Positions 23,801-38,600 are shown, numbered from the stretch's first letter. The stretch: DNA of 64,000 nt from Lingula anatina (GCF_001039355.2 NW_019775632.1:208641-272640); one strand, 5' to 3'. The notes: a model not told the origin generated them from the sequence alone. Program-made: numbers and translations.

Positions 23801-26731
23801 AATGTGAATGGCAAAGCTGACGTTGTTCCCATAGATTTGGTAATAAATCTAATGATAGCCTCGGCATGGTATACGTCAGTGCACAGGTACATAATGTGTA
23901 TGTAGGACTATAGAAATACATGTATGCATTGAAAACCAAACTGCATCATACAGTGGAAAATGTGTCATTTCAAAAATTTACTCTTTAAAAGTAAACTTGC
24001 AAACCTTTATAAACTAGTTAACTTATTCATGACTAAAACTCCCGAAGCTAAATTAGATCTGAATTGATATAAGAAGCATGACTCATGTCGAGTAGCTATA
24101 AGGTGATAACAATAAGGAATTGTGGTACGTACTTTGTTTTCACTTTGACTGAAAGTAGGAGAATAAGTGATTGCAAAAGTTCCAGCCGTCAGTGATTGTT
24201 GTTTTATATTAAAATTTATAATGAATATTACACTAATTTTACAAATTGAATTTTACTTTCAGGCCAAGCAACACCATGGTTTATAACCTCACAACTGGGA
24301 ACTTGAACAAGGCTACATGGGGACACTGGGGTTGGTAGTTAATAAACACTTATTCAACTCTGTGTGTCTAGTTAATGAAATTTACCAAAGAGCGTACTTG
24401 CTTTTTGTAAAATACATCTTAGACAGTATATGAAATTAGAAGTGCTGTGATTTAGAAATAAATATTTAAGCATCCCAAACATATCATCATTTTGCTTGCA
24501 TCATACCTAGAGTGCATGTGCCTTTGTTGTAATTCAAGATTTCCAGCTATTTTCTGTGCTAAATGTTTTTCAGAACGCTTTGTCCGTGATTACTTCTTGA
24601 AGAACCCTCTAGATCATCCACTCAGGGTGCCACGCCTAAGATTCACTACCAGTAGGTAAGAAAATGAAATTTTAATTTGAAATCATATACATTTTAATAA
24701 CCATACATTTTATCTTGATACCAACTCTCAATTCCACCTTTTCCTTTCATTTAAAAGATGCCAAAAATATGTATCTTAAGTCTTTTTATCAAATTGTTGT
24801 TATTGATGTGTTGCAAAATCACAAACTTCCATTATTTGATACTACAAAAATTGTACCCTTTGTCTTAAAAAGGGTAGGAAGCTGTATTTGAAGATACCGT
24901 CTTAATTTGTCCAGGTTCTTCAAGAAGAAAATATCATTTGCATGCTTTTTATTCGTGTATTTAAAGATTAAAAATTTTTTTCCATTTATCTGATTTAGTG
25001 TCTGGTTTAGACTAAACCACTGGATTGATCATGATTTGCGAGCTTATGTATTGGACTTTTTCCGGCTGCTGATGGGACGACAACCATGGTAACTGCTTAA
25101 TGCTTGTATTCGACATTAAGTCAAATTAAACATATCTGATTTTTTAAGAACAATTTAAGAAATCAAAGAAACCAAATTTAAACCTAGAAAACTATTGTAA
25201 AAAAAAACTCTTTTAATTTTCTAGATTAAAAAGCTTATGGATCAATTTATTTTGTATGATAAGCGGGTAGTATCAACAGTAGTCTAAGATAATACGTACT
25301 CCATTGAAGATGCTCGCGCACACAAACACTTTCTGAACTTAAACGTTTCATTGATCTGTATTTTGTAAATATTGTTTCTTTGTTTATAAAAATTGCATGA
25401 TCTCTTATCATTGCTTTTCGTTTTTACAGCAGTGTACAATACAATGAAAGCCAGAAAAAAACATTGAAATCTTTGGATTATTTTACCCTGAATCAGTGGG
25501 AATTTTCAAATGACAACTTGGTGATGTTGTGGAACAAAGTGAATAAGGAGGACCAATCGGTAGGTAGTGCCAGAGGTAACTTGTATGTTATTGGTAGGAA
25601 TTTGAGTGTGCTTAAAAAGAATACATCCTTATATTAAAGGGATAATTACTCTTCATTTTGGCCAAAAAAATGAATTTTCCTGGAGTAAACAAAAATTTTC
25701 CCATACTTACCAATGGTTAATGAATCCATTTTTACATTCAAAGTTAGTCCCTGGTTTTTTTCTAAAAGGTTTGGTTTTTTGTTAAAATCTCTTAAGAGAT
25801 TATAACAGAGTATAGCCATCAATGGAGGTCACGTGATCTGGAGACAAGCTCAGATAACAGAATAATAGCTATAGCTGCTGTTTTTGTCGTAAAACAGAAT
25901 ATATTATATTTCTATGAGTTATTCACAATGTTTTTATTGTGAAATATAGATTTCATACGAAGAGTTATTATCCCTTTAAGTAGTTGTCAATAGCTTGTGA
26001 TGCTGGGATTATAATGTGACAGTAAAATGGCTGTACCTTTTATTTCTGTTTGGTGTATATTATATTGTAGTTAATATTTCATTGGTAAGTGTCTTATGTG
26101 TTTTTTGTAAACTGTTCCAGAATTTATATAGCATCCATACATTTTATATTGAGCTGAAATATAATTGATAATAGTTGTTCCTTGTATTTGATTTAAAATA
26201 CTTTCAACAACTATTTTTTAAGGTTTTCAATTTTAATGTAAAGAGCATCAATTGGCCATCTTATGTGGAAAACTACTGTCTTGGCGTGAAGAGGTATTTT
26301 TTGAAAGAAGAATTGTCGGGCTTGCCAGGCGCAAGAAGGGCAATGAAAAGGTTTGTTATTGACTGTTATACAAAAAGAATTACAATAGATAGCGAGCATA
26401 ATGCTTTACAATCACCTTTTAAACCTGGCAGCTTCTCAAGTTTTGTAAACTGTTTTTTTACTTTTGTTTGGTCTACCAATGATCAAAACATTTAGTACTC
26501 TATTTGATTTGTTAGTGCATAAACACTTTCAGAAATCTTGCAATTTCATAATATTTTTTTTTTTGTTTCAGATTACAGTATTCCTGGTTTCTCATAAAAA
26601 TCACCACATTCATCATAGTGTGGTGCCTCCTGGCTAAGCGTGTGGCTGTTGCTCGGGCTTTATGGCAGAAAGTTATCTTTTTAGCTTTATTTATTTACCA
26701 GAAACTTCCAAGCTTTGCCAAGTCACATTGA
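20890..26731 (+). CDS. Fatty acyl-CoA reductase (FAR1/FAR2 type)
   Basis: Thirteen exons join in frame to 515 codons plus stop, the same length as vertebrate FAR1: 20890-21081, 21427-21602, 22168-22240, 22452-22558, 22998-23175, 23473-23517, 23768-23886, 24263-24330, 24574-24655, 24999-25088, 25430-25559, 26223-26350, 26572-26731. The family reduces long-chain acyl-CoA to fatty alcohol with NADPH at the peroxisomal membrane, feeding ether-lipid and wax synthesis. Visible features: N-terminal Rossmann glycines Gly18, Gly21 and Gly24 (VIGFTGFMG), HAAAT, VSTVFANC, the family strings RPSIVGAS, GWLDNFDGP and ENYCLG, and a hydrophobic C-terminal anchor (~residues 470-490). Two signature changes stand out: Ile replaces the usual Thr before the first glycine, and the YxxxK motif reads YTYIR, with Arg209 (codon 23074-23076) for the catalytic Lys. 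The start at 20890 aligns with family N-termini. A paralogue with altered activity is possible. Confidence 0.93.
25634..25979. mobile_element. TTAA-flanked MITE in a FAR intron
   Basis: The left end reads TTAAAGGGATAATTACTCTTC and the right end is its near-perfect inverted copy, ending CCCTTTAA. Terminal inverted repeats directly inside TTAA fit a piggyBac- or Kolobok-type target duplication. The 346 bp hold no coding frame. It lies in the intron between exons 25430-25559 and 26223-26350. Confidence 0.65.
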
Positions 26732-27905
26732 TTTTGTTACTCATTCAAATCATCTGAATTCACATCTTTGTGAGTTTCCATGGTTTATAATGACTGGAAA
26801 TAATATGGTGCCATTTGTAAATATTATGAAAGAAGTGTAGATGTTCCTGCAAACTATGAAATCATTCCTTACTTGGTGCACCTTATTAATGTTCAATGCA
26901 ATGATGCAGCAAAAGTTATTGGCTATTGCTATTACCACCTTGAATATTTTAAAGTAATTTTTGTGAAATTTCAAGTTATGCAGCAAATCCAGATGGAAAC
27001 TTGTGCCTCAAATACATCACAGTAAATTTTAGTTCTACTATAAGAACTGTATCAAGATGTTCATTTTTATTTTTTTATATGACATATTATTTTCAATTTG
27101 AAAGTTTGTTGGAAGGATCATTTGCCGCTCCTTAATAAATTTATTGAGTTTTACAAACCCATATTTCTTTAATTACTTCAGACATAAAAACTCTGTGGTT
27201 CTGGAATTGTAAATTGTAAACTGAAGCCAAAATTTCACATACATTTCAGGCATTGTTGGATAGTTTTGATTTATCATGAACAGTCGATCATACTTTTAAA
27301 TGTTTGAAAGATCAAGCAATTAGTCATTTTAACCTTTTTTTCCAAAAAATGCTAAATCAAGGTGTACAGTTCAATCCCCATTTCATAAAAGGAGTACTAT
27401 GGTAATGTCCATCTTTTCAATAGGCAAAAATTATCCAACTTTCAGATGTCACTTGAAAATCGTAAAAATTATATTTTTGTATAGCATTTGTGGTGCTTTT
27501 AATGCATAGAACAGAACAGGTATTATGCTTTTCAATTTTGTTGCTACCACTCAATAGGATTGCTTTTAATTTTAAAACGTCAAGACTTAAAAAATACAGC
27601 AACTGTAAAAAATTTGCAATTTTACCCCCATTGAAAAGATTTTTTTACCATAATAATAACAAAGGCTTATATGTCTTTGACTGAACTAAACAAGGGAGAC
27701 ATTTTTTGAAAAAAACTTCCAACTTGAGATATGAAACTTGTCACAAAAAAAAAGCGTTAAGTTACTTGGGTACGAGACAAAGTGTACTTTTAAATTAGCT
27801 TCCTTAAACTGAGAACTCGAAGGACAACTGACAACTTGCTTTATTCAGTCTGTACACTTTATTCTTTTTTTCTTATTCAAAGTCACTTTACACAAAATAT
27901 CCAAT
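26732..27905. other. FAR 3' UTR and convergent intergenic space
   Basis: An AATAAA at 27134-27139 is a good poly(A) signal for the reductase gene. Downstream, about 27393-27655, an inverted pair (ATCTTTTCAAT near 27410 and ATTGAAAAGAT near 27632, both near TATGGTAA-type ends) suggests a degraded MITE. The next gene is on the opposite strand, so the two are convergent. Confidence 0.5.
27858..27863 (-). terminator. Poly(A) signal of RPS13
   Basis: TTTATT on the plus strand is AATAAA on the minus strand, about 43 nt past the RPS13 stop codon. The position and motif are canonical. Confidence 0.75.
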
Positions 27906-29849
<1,944 letters not shown>

Positions 29850-29864
29850 GATGGCGGATTGGAA

Positions 29865-29884
29865 TAAGAGACCGGTCACGTGAC
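29865..29884 (-). promoter_or_regulatory. RPS13 core promoter: E-box palindrome and TOP-like start
   Basis: Just 5' of the start codon the minus strand carries CTCTTATTCC, a plausible 5'-terminal oligopyrimidine start (C at 29870). The ten-base palindrome GTCACGTGAC lies at 29875-29884, a few bases upstream of that start. It equals the CLEAR/USF-type E-box consensus. The site assignment is from motif only. Confidence 0.5.
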
Positions 29885-30210
29885 TAGAATGAAGTGATTG
29901 TGTTTCCGGTGAAGACACAAGAACGAAACATGAGCACACCCGGTGTTGTTGCAATTGCGTTACTGCCTGTCATTTGCCTCTCACTTTTTAAAATAATTGA
30001 GCAAAATATAAATTAACAAATTGATACAGATGTGAGATAAATAATTTCCGTACGAAAAGTAGATTTTTGAAAATATAGAATCTGAGGAGTTTTTGTCTAA
30101 TATTTCAGAAATATCTAATGTGTGACAAACAATTTTAAGTTTGTCAATCCCTGGCAGCTCGGCAAATTATTTGATTAGTGTTACAATTCGACCGAACCTC
30201 CAACGTATAT

Positions 30211-30385
30211 CAGGCCCGTAGCCAGCGAATTCAAAAGGGGGGTTCTTTTTCTGAAAAAGTGGACCTTTTACAATGAAACTTATGTGTACCTAGATCAAAT
30301 TTTATCCAAAATGGACCTTTTCCTGACAAAAGGGGTGGTTATTTGGAACCCCCCGAACCCCCCCCCCCCCCCGGCTACGGGCCTG
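30211..30385. mobile_element. 175-bp MITE with 5-bp target duplication
   Basis: The left end CAGGCCCGTAGCC is matched by an inverted GGCTACGGGCCTG at the right end. The element is flanked by TATAT at 30206-30210 and 30386-30390. A relative of nearly equal length lies at 62144-62317. The interior shares the string TCTTTTTCTGAAAAAGTGGA with that copy. It sits between the divergent RPS13 and perilipin-like genes. No coding frame is present. Confidence 0.8.
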
Positions 30386-30880
30386 TATATGGTTAGCCCC
30401 AACGTAAGTTCTAAAACGTGTGATGAATGCCAGATAGTTAGAAATAAGGCGAAATCAAATTCGATTTATTTTGTTGTTGTTGCTGTTTTGTTTATTTTTC
30501 AAATTAATATTTTAATCCACCTCTGCCTTGTCAAATTGTCTGACCCAATCTGTGACCCAAAGTCTGAGATTTGTATACTTAGATTATTATTGATGGGTTT
30601 GGAGCGAGGACGATGAAAGGTATGTAAACTTATGCCCACCTTCACTTGTCGATATTCTGGTACCATTTGAGAAAATGCAACAATGATAATGTAATCAAAC
30701 AATGTAAACTTATTGGTATAAATTATCAGATGAGGTTAACTAAGAAATACATGCCAATCTCCATGACTTTTATTCTTGGGAAAATCCCAGAAGGTGGATT
30801 TCACATTAGAATAAAACATGAAACACGGTCCTTCTTAGAGGGAGAGGCAATGCTGTGGGAAGGGGAGAGACGTCTTTGGG

Positions 30881-30928
30881 GATTGGACTCGTCCAATTAC
30901 GTCATTGACTGACCGCTGTAATAAAAGG
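30881..30928 (+). promoter_or_regulatory. Promoter of the perilipin-like gene
   Basis: In order: an inverted CCAAT box (ATTGG, 30882-30886), CCAAT at 30893-30897, an overlapping CRE/ATF-like TTACGTCA at 30897-30904, and a TATA-like TAATAAAAGG at 30919-30928. The start codon follows at 31018, leaving room for a short leader of about 60-70 nt. Spacing fits a TATA-driven promoter. This is inference from motifs. Confidence 0.5.
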
Positions 30929-31017
30929 CTTGCACAAAATTGTGAGTATCTCTCCCGATACCATCTCTGGAAGAGAGACGGTTCGCTTGATACTTGAAAC
31001 CAAGCACCAATAAAAAC

Positions 31018-32986
31018 ATGGCTCAAATGGAGGAAGAGCCCTACACCTCTGAAGAAAGTTTTGCCACCAGACTTTCTTCTCTGCCGCTTATCCAATCTAC
31101 GAAAGAATGTTACAATGAATGCAAAGAGGGGAGCACTTTGTTCAACATTGGTAGCACTATGGTGGAATACGGACTAGGAGCAGTGACATGGACGACGAAG
31201 CCACTGCAGTTCGGCCTATCTACTCTGTTCAAATCTCAAGGTTTGGGATGTGCCATTTCTCATAACTAGCTGTCGCGATTTACCCATTTCTTTTTATATA
31301 CTGTTGCAGGTGTTGTTATTACTGCCTCGTATAAGAAAAAGTTAATTTTATTGACCATTGCCGCAACTCCCCACATCAATTGATCTATCTCACATGTTAA
31401 GGACGAATTCACCTAAATCTACTGGTAGAAAATATATCATTTTATCGTTTAGCAACCAGACTAGAATGCGTGGCTTCACACTGCTTGGATACGATCGAAG
31501 ATAATTATCCAGTCACTCAGCAGCCAGTAAAAAAGGTAGCATTTTTATTTGTTCCTTTTCCGACCCGAGTTTAAGTTATTTCCTGGAAACTTATCTCGTT
31601 TTTTTTAAATAAGTAAGTGGAAGGCGTATGCTGGATGCAGAAAAGTCACAGAACTCTGATGAAAAATCAGGTCGATTATTTCTGTCACACCAAATTATGA
31701 TCAAATTTTTTAATAGGATTGGTATTTCATATTTCCATTTAACCACCTGTCGAGTTTATTCAAATAATGACATTATTTTAGTGCTAGACGCCACCCTTCG
31801 TACCATATATTAAAAACGGAGTTTGAAGTCACAATGTTTCAAAAAGATGCTTTAATTATTACATGTGCTGTCTGCCTGTCACGTCTTCAGATCGGAAAAC
31901 GCATCAAACGGAGAATGATGGGCTACGTCAACTCGGGAACTCAAGCAATCATGACGTCCTCACTTGGCCAAGGGGCAATCAACGGCCTAGACGTCCTCGT
32001 TACTGCATCAGAGGTTGTTCTCAACAAGATTGCACCTCGTAAGTCCCCTGACACTCATACTTCCACCATTGTACACAGTCCATTAAATGAGAAAAATCCA
32101 ACAATTCAAGGCAGCGTCAAAGAAGACGAGAAGAAAGCAGCAGTCCCCAAGAAAACTGAGGCCTCCATTCGTTCACCCATCGAGAGCTTGTCAGAGCATC
32201 AGCAGGTAAATGAATATTTTAGACTCTTCGCGACAACGCTTATGATCTTTAAGCTATACATAAATATATATATTTCTGTTCCTTTTATTTTATAATAATA
32301 ACTATTATTTTGTAGTTTTGTTGAGAATAGGAAGTGTACTATAGCAATTTCTAAATTCCTTTCTTTCAGAGTGAAGACGTGCGAAGCCACTTGCTCACTT
32401 TTGCAACGTACCCTCTTCGCTGCGCGGTAAGTGTCAGACGTTGGATTTGTGTATATATGAGCACATATATGGTAACAGAAAAAATTTACACCAACAGAAA
32501 AACACTAATTTTAGCATGGGTTTGCTAGGTCTTCATTTTAGAAATACCAGTGTGAATAAAATTTTCTAATATAAACTGCTATAGAACTTTTATTATTTTT
32601 TAAAGTTTATCATCGCAATTTCAGGTCGAGATACTGAAGGCCATTCAAGACTTCTTGCATCAAATGGAATACGGCAAAGTATGGTCGTCTACACACGTAT
32701 CGCCACAGAAACTTGCCGAAATCCAGAGAAGGAGGAAAGTTTCCCCAAAAAAGCGACTCCCAAAACGTCCTTTCTATCAACGACTGGCTGGTGCCGTACT
32801 TTCTGTCTTCTCGTTTGGGCAAGGGAAAAAGGAGCTTTCTAAACCCGTTCGGATTCGCCGCCAGTTAGGCAGCGAGGAGGGAGGTAAAAAATGTAGCCTG
32901 TTTATGCAATTTGTGTATTTTCGAGACTACTCTGTGAGTTACGCTACATATAAAATATGGCACCAAACTTTTGGGTGATGCATCGT

Positions 32987-33017
<31 letters not shown>

Positions 33018-34184
33018 TATAATTAGTATTATTATATTTACATTTTTTAATTAGTGTACATAACATTACAAAAAGACATCAGTGTTTTTTTTTTGTCTTT
33101 TCTGGATACTTTCAAGAAGTCGACCAAAGACCCTGTTCTGCCAGTGACGACGCAGAAAGGAAACGAAAGCATGATGATATCGAAAGCGAAAGCGACTCGG
33201 AATACTCTGATGATGATGACTTTTATGATGATGATGACTATGTTTCGGAGGAAGATCCCGATTATGAGGTTTCGTATTTATAATCGACATGGTCTTTTTT
33301 TTGTTGTTTTATTAGTGCTAAATAAGACATATTTCGGTTTATATAAGAAGTATTGTTCGTAGTCAACTTTATATTACCTAAAGAGAAATCAGTGATGGGC
33401 AGTGCAGTCGCCTTTATTGGCAATATTTCTCAACAGAACTGATGATTTTTAGTCAGAAATAACGGCACCCATTTATGCAATTTCAAAGTGTGTTAGCTTA
33501 TTTATGCGATGTTTGAAATAGTAGTTAAGGTTAATGACCGTCTTACTCTTACAGCCGTCGCGTGAAGGGATCGCAGACGATAGCCTGGAATACCAGGAAG
33601 GAGAGACGGAGAGCGACGTCGATCTTCAGGTGAGAAAAAAATAATTTTACTGCTTGTGGGAATTAAGGAAACTGCTAGTACATTGGGTGTCACTGAGTGT
33701 GAAAATTGAAAAGATTAAAATTAATTTTTTATTCAGTGCCGGAAAAAGATTCCCTTCCTGATCTGAAAGAAAGTGTCGCCATGGTTAGAGGCTCTAAATG
33801 GTCGGTCTGAAGAGACGCGTTTAAGTGATAAACAGACTGTCATCCAATTTCTTTAACTTAAAACAATTTTCGTCAAGTTATAAGACGCTTTTAAACTCAT
33901 TCAACATTATTTTCTACATTTAGGAAGATGACATGTCTCCAGCTGCGAGTCGAACGCGTTATCAAAATCGGAAAACTAAGTCCGGATCAAGCCAAAATGA
34001 AAAGAAAAAGGGCACAACCCCAAAGAAAGGAGATATCGTCAATTCAAAAAACAGCAAACAGAAGGAACAAGCAAAGCCAGTAAAAGCTGCAGCCGATTCA
34101 AATACGTCGCCAAAAGTGACATCAACTTCGAATTCGGTAGATTTTCCGCCGTTGTCGCACGTTACTGTGAATGGTCATAAGTGA
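31018..34184 (+). CDS. Perilipin-like lipid droplet protein
   Basis: Eight exons join in frame to 474 codons plus stop: 31018-31240, 31453-31535, 31891-32205, 32370-32426, 32625-32883, 33117-33268, 33555-33629, 33924-34184. Residues ~10-125 match the PAT-domain pattern of perilipins and insect LSD proteins: a LPLIQST-type opening, a Thr/Gly-rich helix, then CLDTIEDNYPVTQQPV, corresponding to the family's 'GLDxLExxxPxxxxP' stretch. The family coats cytosolic lipid droplets and gates lipase access. The middle is basic (KVSPKKRLPKRPF), residues ~365-390 are highly acidic (Asp/Glu-rich, ESDSEYSDDDD), and the tail is Lys/Ser/Thr-rich. The acidic block and basic tail are longer than in typical small perilipins. 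The start is the first ATG after the TATA-like box. A poly(A) signal AATAAA lies at 34568-34573. Family assignment rests on the N-terminal pattern. Confidence 0.8.
32990..33016. repeat. (AAT)n microsatellite
   Basis: A run of AAT units lies in the intron between exons ending 32883 and starting 33117 of the perilipin-like gene. Confidence 0.85.
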
Positions 34185-34573
34185 AGACAAGAGTTGTAAG
34201 TCGCTGCAAATCTCCCAGCATCTACGTGGACTTCAATCGGGTTGTCATTTTTACAATGTCACTTGACTAATGGACAAATAAGGTACAAGCTTTGTGATGA
34301 CCGTTTATGTCCTGTTATTTCGGATTGTCGTAGCGAATTGGAGATATGTCGTTGCCGGTGTTCGACATCTTATTTATGTATAAATATATATTGATTTAAA
34401 GAGTTGTCATTTTCAACAAACTTATATTTATACAATTTACTACACCCCAATCATTATTTGCACGCATGCATTCAATTCGTATGTTCCTGATTCTATATTT
34501 TTCCACCCGTGCGTTTGTTAAATTTAATATCTTGATCAGCAAATGTATTCGTTTCAAAATTTAGGCTAATAAA

Positions 34574-35697
34574 TGACACGAAACCGCAAACTGAAGAATT
34601 TCATTTGCTCTTTTTCTTTCGCGGAAATTTCCACTCCAAAATCATTTTCAACAGATATATCCTATTAACAAGAAAGGAAAAAGGTAAGCAGACGTAAATG
34701 CTCACAATACATTTTTTACCTGAAATCGTAGCCGTCATAGAGGAGTAAATGTGCTAAAACACTGCCATTGGCCAACGTCGATCTTGGCAATAAGAGTCCC
34801 ATCTATTAGGCATCTTTAAACATTTAAAATATTTGGACAGTCGAGCAAACCGAGTCCTCTGCTGCCGAGTTCTCTACTGGTTTTGGAAAAGTGCCTTGTC
34901 GGGTTCAAAGGAAGTTGATGTACATCTGTTAGGAAACTATTACCCGTTTTGTTATTGTTGCATGAAAAAAAACTTAGGTATTTTAAACATTTATTTGTAA
35001 TGAAATGTCTTCCATGATTTAATCTTAATCTGAATAATTTTGAAAATATGGTTATATTCTAAGAAATTATAAACCAGGTGCGTAACTGATGATAAAGTGA
35101 AAAAAAATATCACAAACAAAATTCACTGACACCTTTAGGAAAAATGTACGTTCGAGATGGTGACAGCTTAGACAATTGCACCAGTTTACTAAATCTAAAA
35201 TCACGGGAACTGAGTTAATGTAGCAACGAATGAAAGCCGAATCATCCTTGTACTGTGTTCAAGTATCGGACAGTTCTTTAAACTCCTCGGAACTTCCTTG
35301 ATCATTACTTACCAGATATAGCTGAAGTTTGTAGTAGCAAATAGTGAAGTAAGCATAAATCTAATTTTCCATTCTATAACTACTTAAGCAGCCAAAACTA
35401 TATTTCAGCATCATATGATACACAAATAAATATAAGGGGCATTTTGTGATGAGTTTCTTTGTCCGACAGGCAGGCACCACAATACACCTCTTTTAATGCC
35501 AAGTTAACTCTGGAAGAAGATATCTTCTCATATCCACTTTTCATTAACATTCACAAGCACTGTAATGGTGTAAAAGGTAAATATAAAAAAGTGTAATGTC
35601 AATACAGGCTTTATGTTTCGCATCCATGTTTGGCAACCTGTTGATGATTTTAAAAAGCATCATCTCCAGGTTTGTAGTCTGTTATTTACTTGCAGTA
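34574..35697. other. Intergenic and 3' UTR sequence between convergent perilipin-like and UBE2M genes
   Basis: No coding exon is seen. A minus-strand AATAAA at 34990-34995 may be the poly(A) signal of UBE2M, implying a 3' UTR of about 0.7 kb. Confidence 0.4.
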
Positions 35698-38600
35698 CTA
35701 CTTTAAACAGCGTTCAAAGTATGTTGATCCTACATAGCCTCCACGCATTGATTTGGCAACGTTTTGCTCAAACAAACGTCTGTTGTTTTGTAAGACTTCT
35801 GCTGCATCTTTATTTAGTGGATCCTCAGGATTAGGTTCCTATAATAGGCAAAATGATAGGTATGGATTGATGTATTGACACTTGACACTCTTAACTAAGA
35901 CATTGTGATTATGATTAAGATTATGATTATGTACTTTATAGGTACGTTTTAAGTAGATTTTGCTTTCAATTTTTTTATTCAACTTTTCAAGCCAAAACAA
36001 AACATGAACAATGAAAAATCCTTAATTTGCAATACAAATTTATACTAGTTATTGGGATTTCACCAAATATACTAAGCTGAGGTTTTTCTTACCAAGAATA
36101 GGTACTGCAAGCCATATACTATGGAATTTATTGTCAGAACTGGCTTCCAATCTTCCCTGAAAAATCAATAAAACAGTGAAAATATTCTCAAAAGACACTG
36201 CCATTCTTGCCACTATATATATACAAGTATTATTATTATGATGATGATTAGTATATCTTATGTGAAACCTCAGTACACAGATTAAGCCTAACATATGCAT
36301 CACATTTACTTTACAGAAAGCATTTACTTTATGGAAAAACAAAAAAGTCACTCTACCTTAAGATATTTAGACAAACATTTCCTTCTAAATCAATATTAGG
36401 ATGATAAACCATTGTTTCACATTTAACTTTTGGAGGTTCATGTGGATAGCCTTGTCCTACTTTGAAACTAAAAACAAAGCGTCCCCCTCGGTAAAATCCC
36501 TAGAGAGAAAAACATTCAATTACTTAATCATCAATACAATATGCATCAAACATGCTGTTTTTGCCATTTATTTGTATGCAGTAAAACCATAAAAAAATTA
36601 TACATAAATAATAAAGCAAACAAATTTTTTAATCAGAAAAGAACTCAGATTTTGAAAATATCCATACAATTTGTCACTGTTTTTAAATACTGCAATTAAA
36701 GCTTTCATAATAATCATAGCATCCAAAAATGTTGAACTGTACTATAAAATATAGATAAATATAATTTTTAATGCATTAAATAAAGCATTAAAACAATTAA
36801 TTAATGAATCAAAAAAAAAAAAAAAATTAAGGTATATCAAAGATATTTAAAAATGCATAAAATATAGGATTTCCTCTCAGTTGCACTGCAATGAATTTTT
36901 GTAAATGTACCCAGTAATTACTGGTACATAAAATGCAATTTACACATACTCTCAAGTCTTACCTCATCAGGACAAATGATAAGTTTAAAGTTGAGCAGGT
37001 CATCTAGATCTGGAAAATCTATGTCACATGTTTTGGGGAGATTCAATTCATTTATATCTGGAAAATGAATGTTAAAAATTATATACTGAACAACCTAAAA
37101 ATTCTACATGTATCCTAACTATATCATATAGCAGTACACACATGTACATGCTGTGGATGTGAAATGAAAAAAAATATATATATTAAAAGAAAACAAAACA
37201 TTTTCCTGTTAGAATGATGGTAAAAATGAACATTGCTTTTCACATTCTGAATTGAAAGAAAATACTTTGAATGCAGTATGTGAATTCCATTCATTTGTAA
37301 GTCTGGGTGATTTTTTAAGACAAATACAGCTTGTGTATTAATCTGTTACACCCACAGTTTCACAGCCAATGAATTGTGAAAAGTGAAAGTCTTGTTCTTT
37401 GTTTTAGGTCATAATACACTAAGTTTATGTGATGAAAAAGTTTCCCATTTAAGTGGCTAGAAGACATTAACAAAACTCTCTCTCTCTTTTCTATCAGGGT
37501 TTAATCTTCAATGTTTGTATACAAACGTTATAATAGAACTGATAAATAATAACATGGGATCAAATCAAAAATGCCTGGAAACCATATACGGGCAACAAAA
37601 CTGTACTACCCAGCTGAGTGGTCCAACTGATAACCATACACTGATCAAGACATCAAAAGATAAAGACACTTACTAGTGTGATCCTCTGACAGTAAATTAT
37701 CATTTGAAGCCCATTTGAGCTATGCAGTTTTGAAAGTCAATAGAACAATGGGATCCATAAGAAAGGCATACCAATATCTAGACAAGCACTCCTTCAGGCA
37801 ACTTACACAGCACTTGTAAGACCACATTTGGAAATGTCATATGGTTTCCTTATAAGAAGCAAGACGTAAACACAGCTGAGAATGTACAGCGCAGAACAAC
37901 TAAGCATGTCTTCTGTTTGCATGACCAGAGCTATGAAGAACAGCTAATAGAATTATGTTAGCAGCACCAGCACACGGACACATCTGAGGAGATATGATTG
38001 AGACTTATAAAATCACCCATGAGGTCTATGACACTTAGGCATCCAAGGGAATATTGAAACCTGCCCCAGATGGGATAACCAGAGGCCATAAATACAAACT
38101 GCTAGTTTCAAGACCATGTAAAAAGGCACAACAAAACTACTTTGGCCTTCATAGGCCAGGCTCTGAAACTCTTTGCCTGAAGAACTTGCCACAGCCCCAA
38201 CTTTAAAAGCGTTTGAAAAAGATAATCACTAGAGTAACTAAGACATTAAATACAACCCAGACACCTGGATATTACCAGAAGAAAACATGTTTGATGACCC
38301 AAAGTCTCTGGACAAATTTGAAGAAGATCTGGATATTGAGGTTTCATAGGAACCAGCGTCCAGTATCTGCTTATGTATCCATAGGTATTTTAAGCATTTA
38401 TCATGTATTTATCACAGTAGCTAAAAATCAAAACCCGTGTCATTTAATCAATAATGAATTTTAGGCGTGACAATTTCAGCAATAACACATAATAGTGGGC
38501 ATTTTGACGGTCGTCCAAAAATGAAATCAAATACTGAATCAGATATATTTTGTCATATCTAAAAATGGCATTTTTCCTCATTCAACATGATCAAGTGACA

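Noticed and set aside
33066-33290. Minus-strand His-rich frame
   Set aside because: It is the antisense of the Asp-rich exon of the perilipin-like gene (GAT runs read as ATC/CAT).
37770-38260. Functional reverse transcriptase gene
   Set aside because: Several stops and frameshifts, and only the C-terminal tail remains.
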